This document shows positions 17,097 through 26,419 of a stretch of DNA of 64,000 nt, piece by piece (positions within the stretch are counted from its first letter, which is position 1; each line of letters starts with the position of its first letter). Made by a program: the position numbers and the translations under genes. The notes beneath the pieces are model-generated. The model was given only the letters and a program-made list of their open reading frames with translations, was not told the origin of the DNA and made no database searches. The stretch is from Thorsellia kenyensis (lineage in GTDB: Bacteria > Pseudomonadota > Gammaproteobacteria > Enterobacterales > Thorselliaceae). The stretch spans positions 3,011 through 67,010 of the forward strand of contig NZ_JBHLXE010000090.1 in NCBI RefSeq assembly GCF_042432445.1, written 5' to 3'.

Positions 17097-18452
17097 ATGT
17101 TTAGCGTATTAATTTTTTTACTCACAATAGGTATTTTAGTGGTTATCCATGAATATGGTCATTTTATTGTGGCTAGAAAATGTGGTGTTAAAGTCGAACG
17201 TTTTTCTATTGGATTTGGAAAGAGGTTATATAGTTGGTATGACAAACAAGGTACTGAGTTCACTATTTCTTTGATACCGCTTGGTGGTTATGTCAAAATG
17301 TTGGATGAAAGAGCAGGAGATGTCTTAGCAGAGGACAAACCCTATGCTTTTACTCAAAAGAGTTTATCGAAACGAGCCTCTATTATTGCAGCAGGGCCTA
17401 TAGCCAATTTTTTACTGGCAATAATTATTTTCTGGATATTGGCAATGATAGGCACTGAAGCGAGAAAATCAGTAGTTGTTTCTGTAGTACCTGATTCAAT
17501 AGCAGCACAGAGCGGCGTAACGCCGAATATGGCTATAGTTTCTATCAATAACCAAGAAGCTAAATCGTCAATAAAAGTCGGTCAAATTTTAACGCAAGCG
17601 TATCAAGACAAGCTAAAGCAAATAGAAATTGAATTGGCTGATCCCTCTGATGATTCACTTACGATTACCAAAACACTTTTATTGGCAGACTGGACGTATG
17701 ATGCTAAAAATGAATTGCCTTGGGCTAGTCTAGGACTTGTTTTCCCAGATTATCCTGCAACTATTTCTAGAATCAGAGAAGGATCTGCCGCTCACCTTGC
17801 CGGTCTACAATCGGGAGACACGATTGTAAAAATCAACGCTGAAAAAATAGAAAACAGAGAAAAACTCATCCAATTTATTAGATACAGTCCACAAGAACAA
17901 ATATCCCTCACCGTTCTTAGAGATGGCCAAGAAATTATCCTAAATATCACACCTACTAAAATTATTGAAAAGCAGGGTGAAAAAAGTATCACGAGAGGGC
18001 AAATTGGGATTGAATTTGCAAATAATACGTTAAATGATGAATATATTATTAATTACCGTTATAATCCAATTACTAGCGCATGGATTGCTATTCAACGATT
18101 CGGTACTAGTATTAAATTAATCGGGTCGTTTTTATTTCAAGCTATTACTGGTAATGCTAGTATGAATGATTTAGCAGGCCCAGTAGGTATAGCTCAAGCC
18201 GCTGAGGCGCAATTTTCATTTGGCATAACGGCTTACTTAGCTTTCTTGGCATTTTTAAGTATTAATTTGGGTGTAATGAATTTATTGCCAATTCCTGTAC
18301 TTGATGGCGGACATCTGTTATTTTTAGCCATAGAAAAAATAAAAGGGAGCCCAGTTTCAGTAAAAGTCCAACAAAATTTTTACTTAGTGGGTGCATTTTT
18401 ATTACTGTCACTTATGGTCATTACTTTCATAAGTGATTTTATGAGACTTTAA
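17097..18452 (+). CDS. rseP: Site-2 intramembrane zinc protease
   Basis: This 451-residue inner-membrane metalloprotease cleaves the anti-sigma factor RseA and remnant signal peptides. The zinc motif HEYGH (His18, Glu19, His22) lies in the first membrane helix. Two PDZ-like domains occupy about 125-310, and the third zinc ligand region NLLPIPVLDGGHL lies near residue 400. It sits between cdsA and bamA, the usual place. AGGA lies before the ATG. Confidence 0.97.
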   Translation: MFSVLIFLLTIGILVVIHEYGHFIVARKCGVKVERFSIGFGKRLYSWYDKQGTEFTISLIPLGGYVKMLDERAGDVLAEDKPYAFTQKSLSKRASIIAAGPIANFLLAIIIFWILAMIGTEARKSVVVSVVPDSIAAQSGVTPNMAIVSINNQEAKSSIKVGQILTQAYQDKLKQIEIELADPSDDSLTITKTLLLADWTYDAKNELPWASLGLVFPDYPATISRIREGSAAHLAGLQSGDTIVKINAEKIENREKLIQFIRYSPQEQISLTVLRDGQEIILNITPTKIIEKQGEKSITRGQIGIEFANNTLNDEYIINYRYNPITSAWIAIQRFGTSIKLIGSFLFQAITGNASMNDLAGPVGIAQAAEAQFSFGITAYLAFLAFLSINLGVMNLLPIPVLDGGHLLFLAIEKIKGSPVSVKVQQNFYLVGAFLLLSLMVITFISDFMRL

Positions 18453-18578
18453 ATTACTAAGTCTCAGCTCGAGTTTAATGAGAAAATAGTTTAATATCTA
18501 TTTATCATAGATACTCAAATACATTATTATGCAGTATAATCACCGAAGATTTACATTAACGTTAACAGTAACTAACCT

Positions 18579-21020
18579 ATGAAAAATATACTCATGTCAT
18601 TTAAACGTAATCCACTTAAGCATTTTATTGCTGCCTCTTTAATTATTGCAAGTAGTTCATTGCTTGCAGAAGATAGTTTCGTTGTTCAAGACATTCGTTT
18701 TGAAGGCCTTCAACGTGTAGATGAAGGCGCCGTTCTTCTAGATATGCCCTACAGAGAAGGGGATACAATTGATGATTTCGCTGTAGGCGAAATAATCAAA
18801 GCATTATTCGCTTCTGGTAATTTTGAGGATGTAAAAGTACTCAGAGATGGTAATGCACTTATTGTAGAGGTATCAGAAAGACCTACGATAGCAAGTATTA
18901 CTTTTTCAGGCAATAAAGCTGTTAAAGAAGAACAATTAAAGCAAAATCTTGAAGCAACGGGTGTAAAAGTTGGTGAAGGATTAAATCGTAACGCTTTAGC
19001 TGACATTGAAAAAGGATTGGCGGATTTTTATTATAGTGCAGGTAAATATAATGCAGCGGTAAAAGCGGTTGTTACTCCATTACCTAGAAACCGAGTTGAT
19101 TTAAATATTGTTTTCAGCGAAGGTGAGTCAGCAGAAATAAAACAAATCAATATCGTTGGAGCGAATTATTTCACTTCCAAAGATTTATTGGCCAAGTTTG
19201 ATCTAAAGGATACGGTACCCTGGTGGAATATCATGGGTAATCGTCAATATCAAAAACAAACACTCGCTGGTGATTTGGAAAAACTGCGCAATTTTTATCT
19301 TGACCAAGGATTTGCTAAATTTAGTATTGATTCGACTCAAGTCAGCTTGACTCCAGACAAAACTGGAATATTTGTAACAATAAATATTACTGAGGGTGAA
19401 CGCTACCAAGTTGGTAATGTGAGAGTTCAAGGTGAGCTTGCTGGCCTTGGCGCTCAAATTGAAGAACTTGCGTATATCGAACCAGGTTCTTTATTCAGCG
19501 GTGAAAGAGTTACAGAAATAGAAAATTCAGTCAAAGAACTCCTCGGAACAAATGGCTTTGCTTACCCACAAGTACTTGTAGAACCCGAATTTGTAGAAGG
19601 TGATGCGAATGTAAATCTAATAGTAAACGTGAGTGCTGGCAGCCGTTTTTATGTCAGATACATCTCATTCGAAGGCAATGAATTGACTAAAGATGAGGTA
19701 CTTCGTCGTGAACTACGTCAATTTGAAGGTGCTTGGCTTGCCTCTGACAAAATTGAGAAAGGACGTGAGCGTTTAAACAGACTTGGCTACTTTGATAGCG
19801 TCGAAGTAGAAACTGTACGTGTTGCGGGCAGTGATGATCTTGTGGATATTGTTTATCGAGTCAAAGAGAGAAATACAGGATCGTTCAATGTCGGTGTAGG
19901 TTATGGTACTGAAAGCGGTTTGAGCTTTCAAGTGGGTGTTGAACAAGACAACTGGCTCGGAACAGGTAATACAGTCGGAATCAATGCAAGTACGAATGAT
20001 TCAGATACTTCAGTTGATTTATCTTTAACTGATCCATATTTTACTCCAGATGGCATAAGCCTAGGAGGAAGGATCTTCTATAATGCATTTGACGCAGCGG
20101 ATGCAGATTTAGATAGCTATACAAACACAGCATACGGTACTGATATATTAATGGGTATACCTGTAAGCGAAACAACAACACTGAGAGCAGGTGTAGGTTA
20201 CGTTCATAATGATGTTAAGGATATCCAGCAGAGAATCGACACAAAACGTTATTTTGAAGGTCTAGGTAGGGAATTGACTAATCAAAGCGGTAACCGCTAT
20301 TCATTTACAGCTGATGATTTTAACTTGACCCTTGGCTGGACATATAATGACTTAAATAATGGATTTTTCCCGACCAGTGGGTCTCGCATTAATTTAAATT
20401 CAAAAGTTACGATTCCAGGATCTGATAATCAGTACTACAAACTAAATGCTGATGCATCAACTTATTATCCAATTGATAGTAAAGATAAATTCGTTATTCT
20501 TGGCCGTACGCGTTTAGGCTATGGTGATGGATTTGGTGGCAAATATATGCCATTTTATGAAAACTTCTATGCGGGGGGATCAAGTTCACTGCGTGGATTT
20601 ACCGGAAATACAGTGGGTCCTAGAGCAATTAACGTGTCTAATTGCACAGGTGATGATTTAAGTAAATGTACTTTAGGAGCACCGGGTGATGCTATCGGTG
20701 GTAATGCAATAGTCACGGTAACTGCCGAGCTTATAACACCTACGCCATTTTTAAGCGAAGAGTATAGTAATTCAATCCGAACCTCATTATTTGTAGACGC
20801 TGCAAGTGTTTGGGATACTAAGTGGAAAAATACTGCTGCGACGAAAGATAAAGATATCCCAGACTATGGTTCTCCTAGCCGCTATAGAGCTTCGTCAGGT
20901 GTTACCATTCAATGGGTATCGCCAATAGCTCCGTTAGTTTTTTCATATGCTGTGCCATTGAAAGACTACAAAGGGGATGAAACAGAAGAGTTCCAATTTA
21001 ATATAGGTCGTACCTTCTAA
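18579..21020 (+). CDS. bamA: Outer membrane protein assembly factor BamA
   Basis: This 813-residue Omp85 protein is the core of the beta-barrel assembly machine. A signal peptide (about residues 1-30, ending LLAED) is followed by five POTRA domains (about 33-425) and a 16-strand barrel. The barrel lid motif SLRGFTGNTVGP and the C-terminal phenylalanine (IGRTF) are present. The length is close to the E. coli protein. Skp, the periplasmic chaperone of the same pathway, follows directly. Confidence 0.98.
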   Translation: MKNILMSFKRNPLKHFIAASLIIASSSLLAEDSFVVQDIRFEGLQRVDEGAVLLDMPYREGDTIDDFAVGEIIKALFASGNFEDVKVLRDGNALIVEVSERPTIASITFSGNKAVKEEQLKQNLEATGVKVGEGLNRNALADIEKGLADFYYSAGKYNAAVKAVVTPLPRNRVDLNIVFSEGESAEIKQINIVGANYFTSKDLLAKFDLKDTVPWWNIMGNRQYQKQTLAGDLEKLRNFYLDQGFAKFSIDSTQVSLTPDKTGIFVTINITEGERYQVGNVRVQGELAGLGAQIEELAYIEPGSLFSGERVTEIENSVKELLGTNGFAYPQVLVEPEFVEGDANVNLIVNVSAGSRFYVRYISFEGNELTKDEVLRRELRQFEGAWLASDKIEKGRERLNRLGYFDSVEVETVRVAGSDDLVDIVYRVKERNTGSFNVGVGYGTESGLSFQVGVEQDNWLGTGNTVGINASTNDSDTSVDLSLTDPYFTPDGISLGGRIFYNAFDAADADLDSYTNTAYGTDILMGIPVSETTTLRAGVGYVHNDVKDIQQRIDTKRYFEGLGRELTNQSGNRYSFTADDFNLTLGWTYNDLNNGFFPTSGSRINLNSKVTIPGSDNQYYKLNADASTYYPIDSKDKFVILGRTRLGYGDGFGGKYMPFYENFYAGGSSSLRGFTGNTVGPRAINVSNCTGDDLSKCTLGAPGDAIGGNAIVTVTAELITPTPFLSEEYSNSIRTSLFVDAASVWDTKWKNTAATKDKDIPDYGSPSRYRASSGVTIQWVSPIAPLVFSYAVPLKDYKGDETEEFQFNIGRTF

Positions 21021-21049
21021 TAAGTATTAACAAAAAATATTTAATACCT

Positions 21050-21074
21050 GGATTATTTGATTATTAAATAATCC
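21050..21074 (+). repeat. Perfect hairpin between bamA and skp
   Basis: GGATTATTT (21050-21058) and AAATAATCC (21066-21074) form a 9-bp perfect stem around a seven-base loop. There is no T-tract, so it may stabilise or process the mRNA rather than terminate. Confidence 0.45.
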
Positions 21075-21104
21075 ATACCTTACAAAAGTTGAAAGGAGTA
21101 GAGC

Positions 21105-21608
21105 GTGAAAAAATTTTTAAAAGTAGGTCTTATTGCTGCAACAATAATGAGTTCAAGTGCTTTTGCTGCAGACAAATTAGGAGTTGTGAACATTGCTTAT
21201 GTCTTCCAAAACATGCCAGAACGCGCTGAAATAGCTAAACAACTTGAAGCAGAATTTAAACCGCGTGCAGAAATGCTCCAAAAAATGGAAAAAGAACTTC
21301 AAGATAAATTGAAAAAAATCAATACGGAAGGCGACAAAATGAAAGACGCAGACCGTGAGAAATTAGCAAATGAAATCAAAGCGCTTAGCGAAAAATTCTC
21401 TACTGAAGCTCAAACTTTCCAAAAAGATAATCAAGACAGAGAAGCGGTAAAACGTAACGAAATGCTAGAAAAAATCCAAGCTGAAGTGAAAGCTATTTCT
21501 GAAAAAGAAGGTTTTACAGTTGTTGTTGATTCTACAACTGTAACTTACCGAACTGATGCAAGTGATATTACTGAACGTGTTCTTGAAAAATTCACTAAAG
21601 CAAAATAA
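21105..21608 (+). CDS. skp: Periplasmic chaperone Skp (OmpH family)
   Basis: This 167-residue protein has a cleavable signal peptide ending SAFAAD (about residue 22). The mature part is mostly alpha-helical coiled coil with many Lys and Glu residues, as in the tentacles of the Skp trimer that holds unfolded outer-membrane proteins. KLGVVNIAYVFQNMPER opens the trimerisation domain. The start is GTG at 21105 after AAAGGAG. It lies between bamA and lpxD as in most gammaproteobacteria. Confidence 0.96.
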   Translation: MKKFLKVGLIAATIMSSSAFAADKLGVVNIAYVFQNMPERAEIAKQLEAEFKPRAEMLQKMEKELQDKLKKINTEGDKMKDADREKLANEIKALSEKFSTEAQTFQKDNQDREAVKRNEMLEKIQAEVKAISEKEGFTVVVDSTTVTYRTDASDITERVLEKFTKAK

Positions 21609-21616
21609 GGGCTGAT

Positions 21617-22642
21617 ATGTCAGGGCTTACTTTAAAAGAAATTGCAAGTCAAATCCAAGCAGAGGTATTAGGAGATGAAAACTTTACTATTCATAGACTA
21701 GCCTCTCTTTTGACTGCACAAAACGAAGACATTACGTTTTTATCCAATTCAAAGTATCGCTCTGATCTGAGTTTATGTAAAGCAGGTGCAATAGTACTAA
21801 CAAGAGAAGATGCTGAGTTTTGCCCAGCTTCTATCAACCGCTTAGTTGTTAAAAATCCTTACTTTGCGTATGCTCAAATCGCCAAATTATTAGATACCAC
21901 TCCTAAACCAGCTGAAGGAATCAATCCTACTGCTGTTATAGCAGAAGATGCGGTCTTAGGTAAAAATGTCTCGATAGGTGCAAATGCTGTCATTGAATCA
22001 GGTGTTCAACTAGGCGATGATGTAGTTATTGGACCGGGTTGTTTTGTAGGAAAGTATACTAAAATAGGCGCTAGAACGAAGCTTTGGGCTAATGTTAGTG
22101 TTTATCATGAAGTTGAAATTGGTGAGGATTGTTTATTTCAGTCTTCCACTGTTGTTGGATCAGATGGATTTGGTTATGCAAATCATCAAGGTCAATGGAT
22201 CAAAATTCCACAATTAGGGCGCGTTATTATTGGAAATCGTGTTGAAATAGGTGCATGCACTACTATTGACCGTGGTGCTCTTGGAGATACCATCATCGAA
22301 GATGGTGTGATCATTGATAATTTATGCCAAGTAGCGCATAATGTTAAAATTGGGAAAAACACAGCGATTGCTGGATGTGTAACTTTAGCAGGTAGCTTGA
22401 CAATTGGTGCTAACTGCCAAATTGGTGGAGCAAGTGTTTTAAATGGCCATATGGAAATTGCCGACGGCGTTATTGTCACTGGCATGGGTATGGTAATGCG
22501 GCCTATTGATAAGCCCGGTATTTATTCATCAGGTATTCCTCTTCAGACGAATAAGGAGTGGCGCAAAACTGCGGCATTAGTATTGAATATCGATAAAATG
22601 AATAAGCGCATCAAAGCGCTAGAAAACCAAGCAAAGTCTTAG
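21617..22642 (+). CDS. lpxD: UDP-3-O-(3-hydroxyacyl)glucosamine N-acyltransferase
   Basis: This 341-residue trimeric acyltransferase adds the second hydroxyacyl chain in lipid A synthesis. The N-terminal uridine-binding domain (about 1-105) is followed by a left-handed beta-helix of hexapeptide repeats. The catalytic histidine lies in NLCQVAHNVKIG. It begins eight bases after skp with AAGGG as ribosome site. Confidence 0.98.
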   Translation: MSGLTLKEIASQIQAEVLGDENFTIHRLASLLTAQNEDITFLSNSKYRSDLSLCKAGAIVLTREDAEFCPASINRLVVKNPYFAYAQIAKLLDTTPKPAEGINPTAVIAEDAVLGKNVSIGANAVIESGVQLGDDVVIGPGCFVGKYTKIGARTKLWANVSVYHEVEIGEDCLFQSSTVVGSDGFGYANHQGQWIKIPQLGRVIIGNRVEIGACTTIDRGALGDTIIEDGVIIDNLCQVAHNVKIGKNTAIAGCVTLAGSLTIGANCQIGGASVLNGHMEIADGVIVTGMGMVMRPIDKPGIYSSGIPLQTNKEWRKTAALVLNIDKMNKRIKALENQAKS

Positions 22643-22700
22643 GTTTAACTAGGTGACAACATTAAGTCAATCCATTGATTTGATGTTGTTGATATATTAA

Positions 22701-22746
22701 GAATAATAACTAATGCAAATATATAAAGTTGCATTAGTTATTATTC
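22701..22746 (+). repeat. 18-bp perfect inverted repeat just upstream of fabZ
   Basis: An 18-base arm at 22701-22718 is exactly complementary to 22729-22746 around a ten-base loop. The 3' arm ends 20 bases before the TTG start of fabZ. No T-tract follows. A second, imperfect stem (about 22658-22692) lies just before it. Confidence 0.85.
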
Positions 22747-22766
22747 TATTTTGACAGGTAACTATT

Positions 22767-23228
22767 TTGACTACTCAAACTGATATTACTGTAGATATTG
22801 AAGAAATTTTAACATTATTACCTCATCGTTATCCTTTTTTACTTGTTGATAGAGTAATTAGTATTGATTTAGGTAAAACACTGACCGCAATCAAAAATGT
22901 GACATTTAATGAGCCTTTTTTTCAAGGCCACTTTCCTGGTAAACCAGTCTTTCCAGGCGTACTAATTTTAGAAGCAATGGCTCAAGCAACCGGTATTCTT
23001 GCATTCAAAAGCATGGGTAAACTAGCTGACGGGGAATTATATTATTTCGCTGCAGTGGATGAAGCTCGCTTTAAAAGACCTGTAATGCCAGGAGATCAAC
23101 TGGTGCTTGAAGTTGAATTTATCAAAGAAAAGCGTGGTGTAGCAAGGTTTAAAGGGGTAGCAAAAGTAGATGGGCAAATTGCTTGTGAAGCCTCTATGAT
23201 GTGTGCACGCCGTCGCGTAGGAGATTAA
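22767..23228 (+). CDS. fabZ: 3-hydroxyacyl-[acyl-carrier-protein] dehydratase FabZ
   Basis: This 153-residue hot-dog-fold dehydratase removes water from 3-hydroxyacyl-ACP in fatty acid elongation. The motifs LPHRYPFLLVDRVI and FFQGHFPGKPVFPGVLILEA contain the catalytic His and the conserved neighbouring segment. The start is TTG at 22767, with AGGT about eight bases upstream. It competes with LpxA for the hydroxyacyl-ACP pool, and the two genes are three bases apart. Confidence 0.97.
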   Translation: MTTQTDITVDIEEILTLLPHRYPFLLVDRVISIDLGKTLTAIKNVTFNEPFFQGHFPGKPVFPGVLILEAMAQATGILAFKSMGKLADGELYYFAAVDEARFKRPVMPGDQLVLEVEFIKEKRGVARFKGVAKVDGQIACEASMMCARRRVGD

Positions 23229-23231
23229 TGT

Positions 23232-24047
23232 ATGACCCAATTGATGCCTGATATTCATAAAAGTGCAGTAATTCATCCAAGTTCTGTGATAGAAGCAGGG
23301 GCCAAAATTGGTGAAAATGTCACCATAGGGCCTTTTTGTACAGTGAGTGGACAGGCAACAATTGGTGCAAATACTATTCTTAAATCTCATGTTGTGATAG
23401 AGGGAATTATTGACATTGGCGAAAGTAACATCATTTTCCCTTTTGCTGTTTTAGGCGGAGTGAATCAAGATTTAAAATATGCCGGAGAACCAACGAGGGT
23501 TACTATTGGTCATAGAAATTCAATTCGGGAAGGTGTGACTATTCAACGTGGTACGATACAAGGTACTGGTGTGACCGTTGTCGGTAACGACAATTTATTT
23601 ATGGTCAATGCACATATTGGACATGATTGTATCGTAGGAGATAGATGCGTTTTTGCAAACAGCGCGACTGTAGCTGGTCATGTAACGATAGGTGATTATG
23701 TTATTATTGGTGGCTTAAGTGCTGTCCATCAATTTTGTGTCATAGGCCCTCATGTTATGGTCGGTGGTTGTTCAGGCGTTGTTCAAGATGTACCACCTTT
23801 TGTGATAGCTCAAGGTAACCATGCTACACCGTATGGTGTCAATATTGAAGGACTAAAACGCAGAGGATTCAGCAAACCTCAAATTCAAACTATTCGTCAA
23901 GCTTATAAAGCACTTTATCGTCAGGGGAATAGTTTAAATGATGCGAAAGAAGAGATTACTGGATTAGCTAACGAGGAACCTGCACTGACTCCTTTTGTTG
24001 ATTTTTTTGCTGCCTCAACTCGTGGGATTATCCGTGGGGGAAACTGA
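23232..24047 (+). CDS. lpxA: UDP-N-acetylglucosamine acyltransferase
   Basis: This 271-residue enzyme catalyses the first step of lipid A synthesis. Hexapeptide repeats fill the first 190 residues. The catalytic histidine is in NAHIGHDC and the C-terminal helical domain carries NIEGLKRRGFSKPQI. It is slightly longer than the E. coli enzyme at both ends. Its end overlaps the probable start of lpxB. Confidence 0.98.
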   Translation: MTQLMPDIHKSAVIHPSSVIEAGAKIGENVTIGPFCTVSGQATIGANTILKSHVVIEGIIDIGESNIIFPFAVLGGVNQDLKYAGEPTRVTIGHRNSIREGVTIQRGTIQGTGVTVVGNDNLFMVNAHIGHDCIVGDRCVFANSATVAGHVTIGDYVIIGGLSAVHQFCVIGPHVMVGGCSGVVQDVPPFVIAQGNHATPYGVNIEGLKRRGFSKPQIQTIRQAYKALYRQGNSLNDAKEEITGLANEEPALTPFVDFFAASTRGIIRGGN

Positions 24048-25224
24048 TCTTCAATTACGCCAATATAGTGATGAGCAGATTACTATTGGATTAGTGGCAG
24101 GCGAGGTCTCGGGCGATATATTAGGTGCCGGTTTAATTACTGAATTAAAAATGCGCTACCCTAATGCTAAATTTGTAGGAGTCGCAGGGCCACGTATGAA
24201 AGCTCTTGGCTGCGAGGCCTGGTTTGAAATGGATGAGCTGGCTGTGATGGGTGTGGTTGAAGTGTTAGCTCGACTACCACGTTTACTCTCTATAAGAAAG
24301 CAGCTTTTAAAACGTTTTACAGCGTTGCAACCGGATGTATTTATTGGTATTGATGCTCCTGATTTTAATCTCACTCTTGAACATAGATTAAAACAAACTG
24401 GTATTAAAACTGTTCACTATGTGAGTCCTTCTGTTTGGGCATGGCGTCAAAAGCGAATTTTTAAAATAGCTAAGGCAACTCATTTAGTTCTTGCACTACT
24501 TCCATTTGAAAAGGCTTTTTACGATAAGCATCAAGTCCCATGTCTCTTTGTGGGGCACACTTTAGCCGATAAACTCCCTCTAGTTGCAGATAAAATCGCT
24601 GCAAGGCAAGCCCTGAATTTATCAATAGATGGTCAATATCTCGCCATCTTACCAGGTTCAAGAACAGCTGAAATGTCTTTGTTAAGCCCGGTATTTTTAG
24701 CTTCCGCCATTAGATTAAAATCCCAATTCCCCAACTTACAATTTATTGTCCCTATGGTCAATGCCACAAAAAAGGCCATATTCGCAGAATTTTTAAAAAA
24801 ATATGCACCTGATATTAATGTGCATATTTTTGAAGGCCAATCTACGGAAGTTTTGACTGCCGCTGATGCAACACTCCTAGCTTCGGGTACCGCGACATTA
24901 GAATGCATGCTGGCTAAATCTCCTATGGTTGTTGGTTATAAGATGAGAAAATTAAATTATTGGATAGGCAAGCAATTAGTCAAAACAAAGTTTATTTCTT
25001 TACCTAATTTATTAGCCGATAAGCCTATCGTTTTGGAGTTACTTCAAGATGAATGCCACGTTGAAAATATTGTTAAGGGTCTTACACCTCTCTTAGAATC
25101 ACAAGATAATAATTTTGCGCTCAAATCTATATTTACTGACTTACATAAAAAAATCAAATGTAATGCTGATGAAAAAGCCGCAGAGGCAGTGATATCTTTA
25201 ATAAATAAAAAAAGTGATTTTTGA
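24034..25224 (+). CDS. lpxB: Lipid-A-disaccharide synthase
   Basis: This GT19 glycosyltransferase of about 396 residues joins UDP-2,3-diacylglucosamine and lipid X into the lipid A disaccharide. TIGLVAGEVSGDILGAGLI, SPSVWAWRQKRI, FVGHTLAD and PGSRTAEMSLL are diagnostic. The start is uncertain: GTG at 24034 has GGGA six bases upstream and overlaps lpxA by 14 bases, while an in-frame TTG at 23995 lacks a ribosome site. In E. coli rnhB and dnaE follow; here ECA genes do. Confidence 0.96.
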   Translation: MGETDLQLRQYSDEQITIGLVAGEVSGDILGAGLITELKMRYPNAKFVGVAGPRMKALGCEAWFEMDELAVMGVVEVLARLPRLLSIRKQLLKRFTALQPDVFIGIDAPDFNLTLEHRLKQTGIKTVHYVSPSVWAWRQKRIFKIAKATHLVLALLPFEKAFYDKHQVPCLFVGHTLADKLPLVADKIAARQALNLSIDGQYLAILPGSRTAEMSLLSPVFLASAIRLKSQFPNLQFIVPMVNATKKAIFAEFLKKYAPDINVHIFEGQSTEVLTAADATLLASGTATLECMLAKSPMVVGYKMRKLNYWIGKQLVKTKFISLPNLLADKPIVLELLQDECHVENIVKGLTPLLESQDNNFALKSIFTDLHKKIKCNADEKAAEAVISLINKKSDF

Positions 25225-25290
25225 TTTTTCTTTAACTGAAAGTTGAATCTACAATCTATAATCAAGCGATTTAATACTGGTAATTATTCT

Positions 25291-26418
25291 ATGACTACTT
25301 TAGTTCATATTTTAGGCTCTCCGATATCCCACCATACAGCAACTGTTTTGGCTTTTTTTCAAAGGTACCATGAAAAATATTTACAAGATCACGATGCGAT
25401 AGAGTTTCTAGTGGCTTATGATCCTTTAGAATCGATAGATCTTGATGCAATTGCTTTAAAACACCTTAATCTTAAAATTCATTTTTATCCAGGTAAAAAA
25501 GCCCTTGCAGCAGCATTTAGGCAACATTATTTAGCTTACCCTACTGTAGAATATTTTTTGCATGGGCAATTTAATCCTACCATTTGGTTGGATATCTTGT
25601 TAGGAAAAATAGATCCCAAACGCTTAAAATGGCACGTTTGGGGAGCAGATCTTTATGAAGAGGAAAAATCTCTTAAATATAAACTTTTTTATATCATGCG
25701 CAGGCTTGCTCAGGCTAAAATAGGTCAAATCTATTCAACCAAAGGGGATGCTAGAATTTTAAAATCAAGAATATCTAACCCTAAAACAAGTACTTTATAT
25801 TTTCCAACTAAAATGAATCTTTCTTTGACTCCAACTGAGAGCCAAAAACAACAAAGATTGGATAGACTAAAAGAGAAATATGTCCAGGATCGTAAAACAG
25901 TCCTTTTAGGTAACTCTGGGGATAAGACAAATAATCATATACTGGGTTTAACAAAACTATATAAAACGTTTGGCTCTGAAGTGAAGGTGATTATTCCAAT
26001 GGGATACCCTCTCAATAATAAAGACTATATTAATAAAGTAAAACAGCATGCTGCGTCACTATTTTCTGACGAGAATGTACATATATTAGAGGAAAAAATT
26101 GAGTTTTCTGCCTATTTAGAATGCTTAGAATCTTGCGATTTGGCTTATTTTTTATTTGAACGGCAACAAGGAATAGGTACAATTTCGTTGTGTATCCAAC
26201 TAGCAGTCCCTTTTGTTTTGCATCCATTAAACGCATTTATTGATGATCTCAAGGAAGAGAACATTCCATATCTAACTATCAAAGATAACATGAGCTATGA
26301 GCAAATATGTGACACTCAAACTAAGTTGAATCAACTGAAGTTGAATAAGATCAGCTTTTTTGAACCGAATTATTTGGGCGGATGGCACCAAGCACTCGGG
26401 TTACTTAAGGAGGATTAA
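25291..26418 (+). CDS. wecF: TDP-N-acetylfucosamine:lipid II N-acetylfucosaminyltransferase
   Basis: This 375-residue GT56 enzyme adds Fuc4NAc to ECA lipid II, completing lipid III, the trisaccharide repeat of ECA. It follows E. coli WecF throughout: LVHILGSPISHH at the N-terminus, FLHGQFNPTIWLDIL, WHVWGADLYE, LLGNSGDKTNNH, FERQQGIGTISLCIQ and FFEPNYLGGWHQAL near the end. The ATG at 25291 fits the family start; an in-frame TTG at 25243 is less likely. wzyE begins one base after its stop. Confidence 0.96.
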   Translation: MTTLVHILGSPISHHTATVLAFFQRYHEKYLQDHDAIEFLVAYDPLESIDLDAIALKHLNLKIHFYPGKKALAAAFRQHYLAYPTVEYFLHGQFNPTIWLDILLGKIDPKRLKWHVWGADLYEEEKSLKYKLFYIMRRLAQAKIGQIYSTKGDARILKSRISNPKTSTLYFPTKMNLSLTPTESQKQQRLDRLKEKYVQDRKTVLLGNSGDKTNNHILGLTKLYKTFGSEVKVIIPMGYPLNNKDYINKVKQHAASLFSDENVHILEEKIEFSAYLECLESCDLAYFLFERQQGIGTISLCIQLAVPFVLHPLNAFIDDLKEENIPYLTIKDNMSYEQICDTQTKLNQLKLNKISFFEPNYLGGWHQALGLLKED

Positions 26419-26419
26419 C

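Noticed and set aside
23037..23390. A 117-codon open frame on the minus strand across fabZ/lpxA
   Set aside because: It overlaps two certain genes on the other strand, is rich in Cys, His and Tyr as antisense frames often are, and has no ribosome site.
26360..26419. Extended N-terminus of WzyE
   Set aside because: It would overlap the end of wecF, has no ribosome site and is not membrane-like; the GTG at 26420 follows a strong AAGGAGG.
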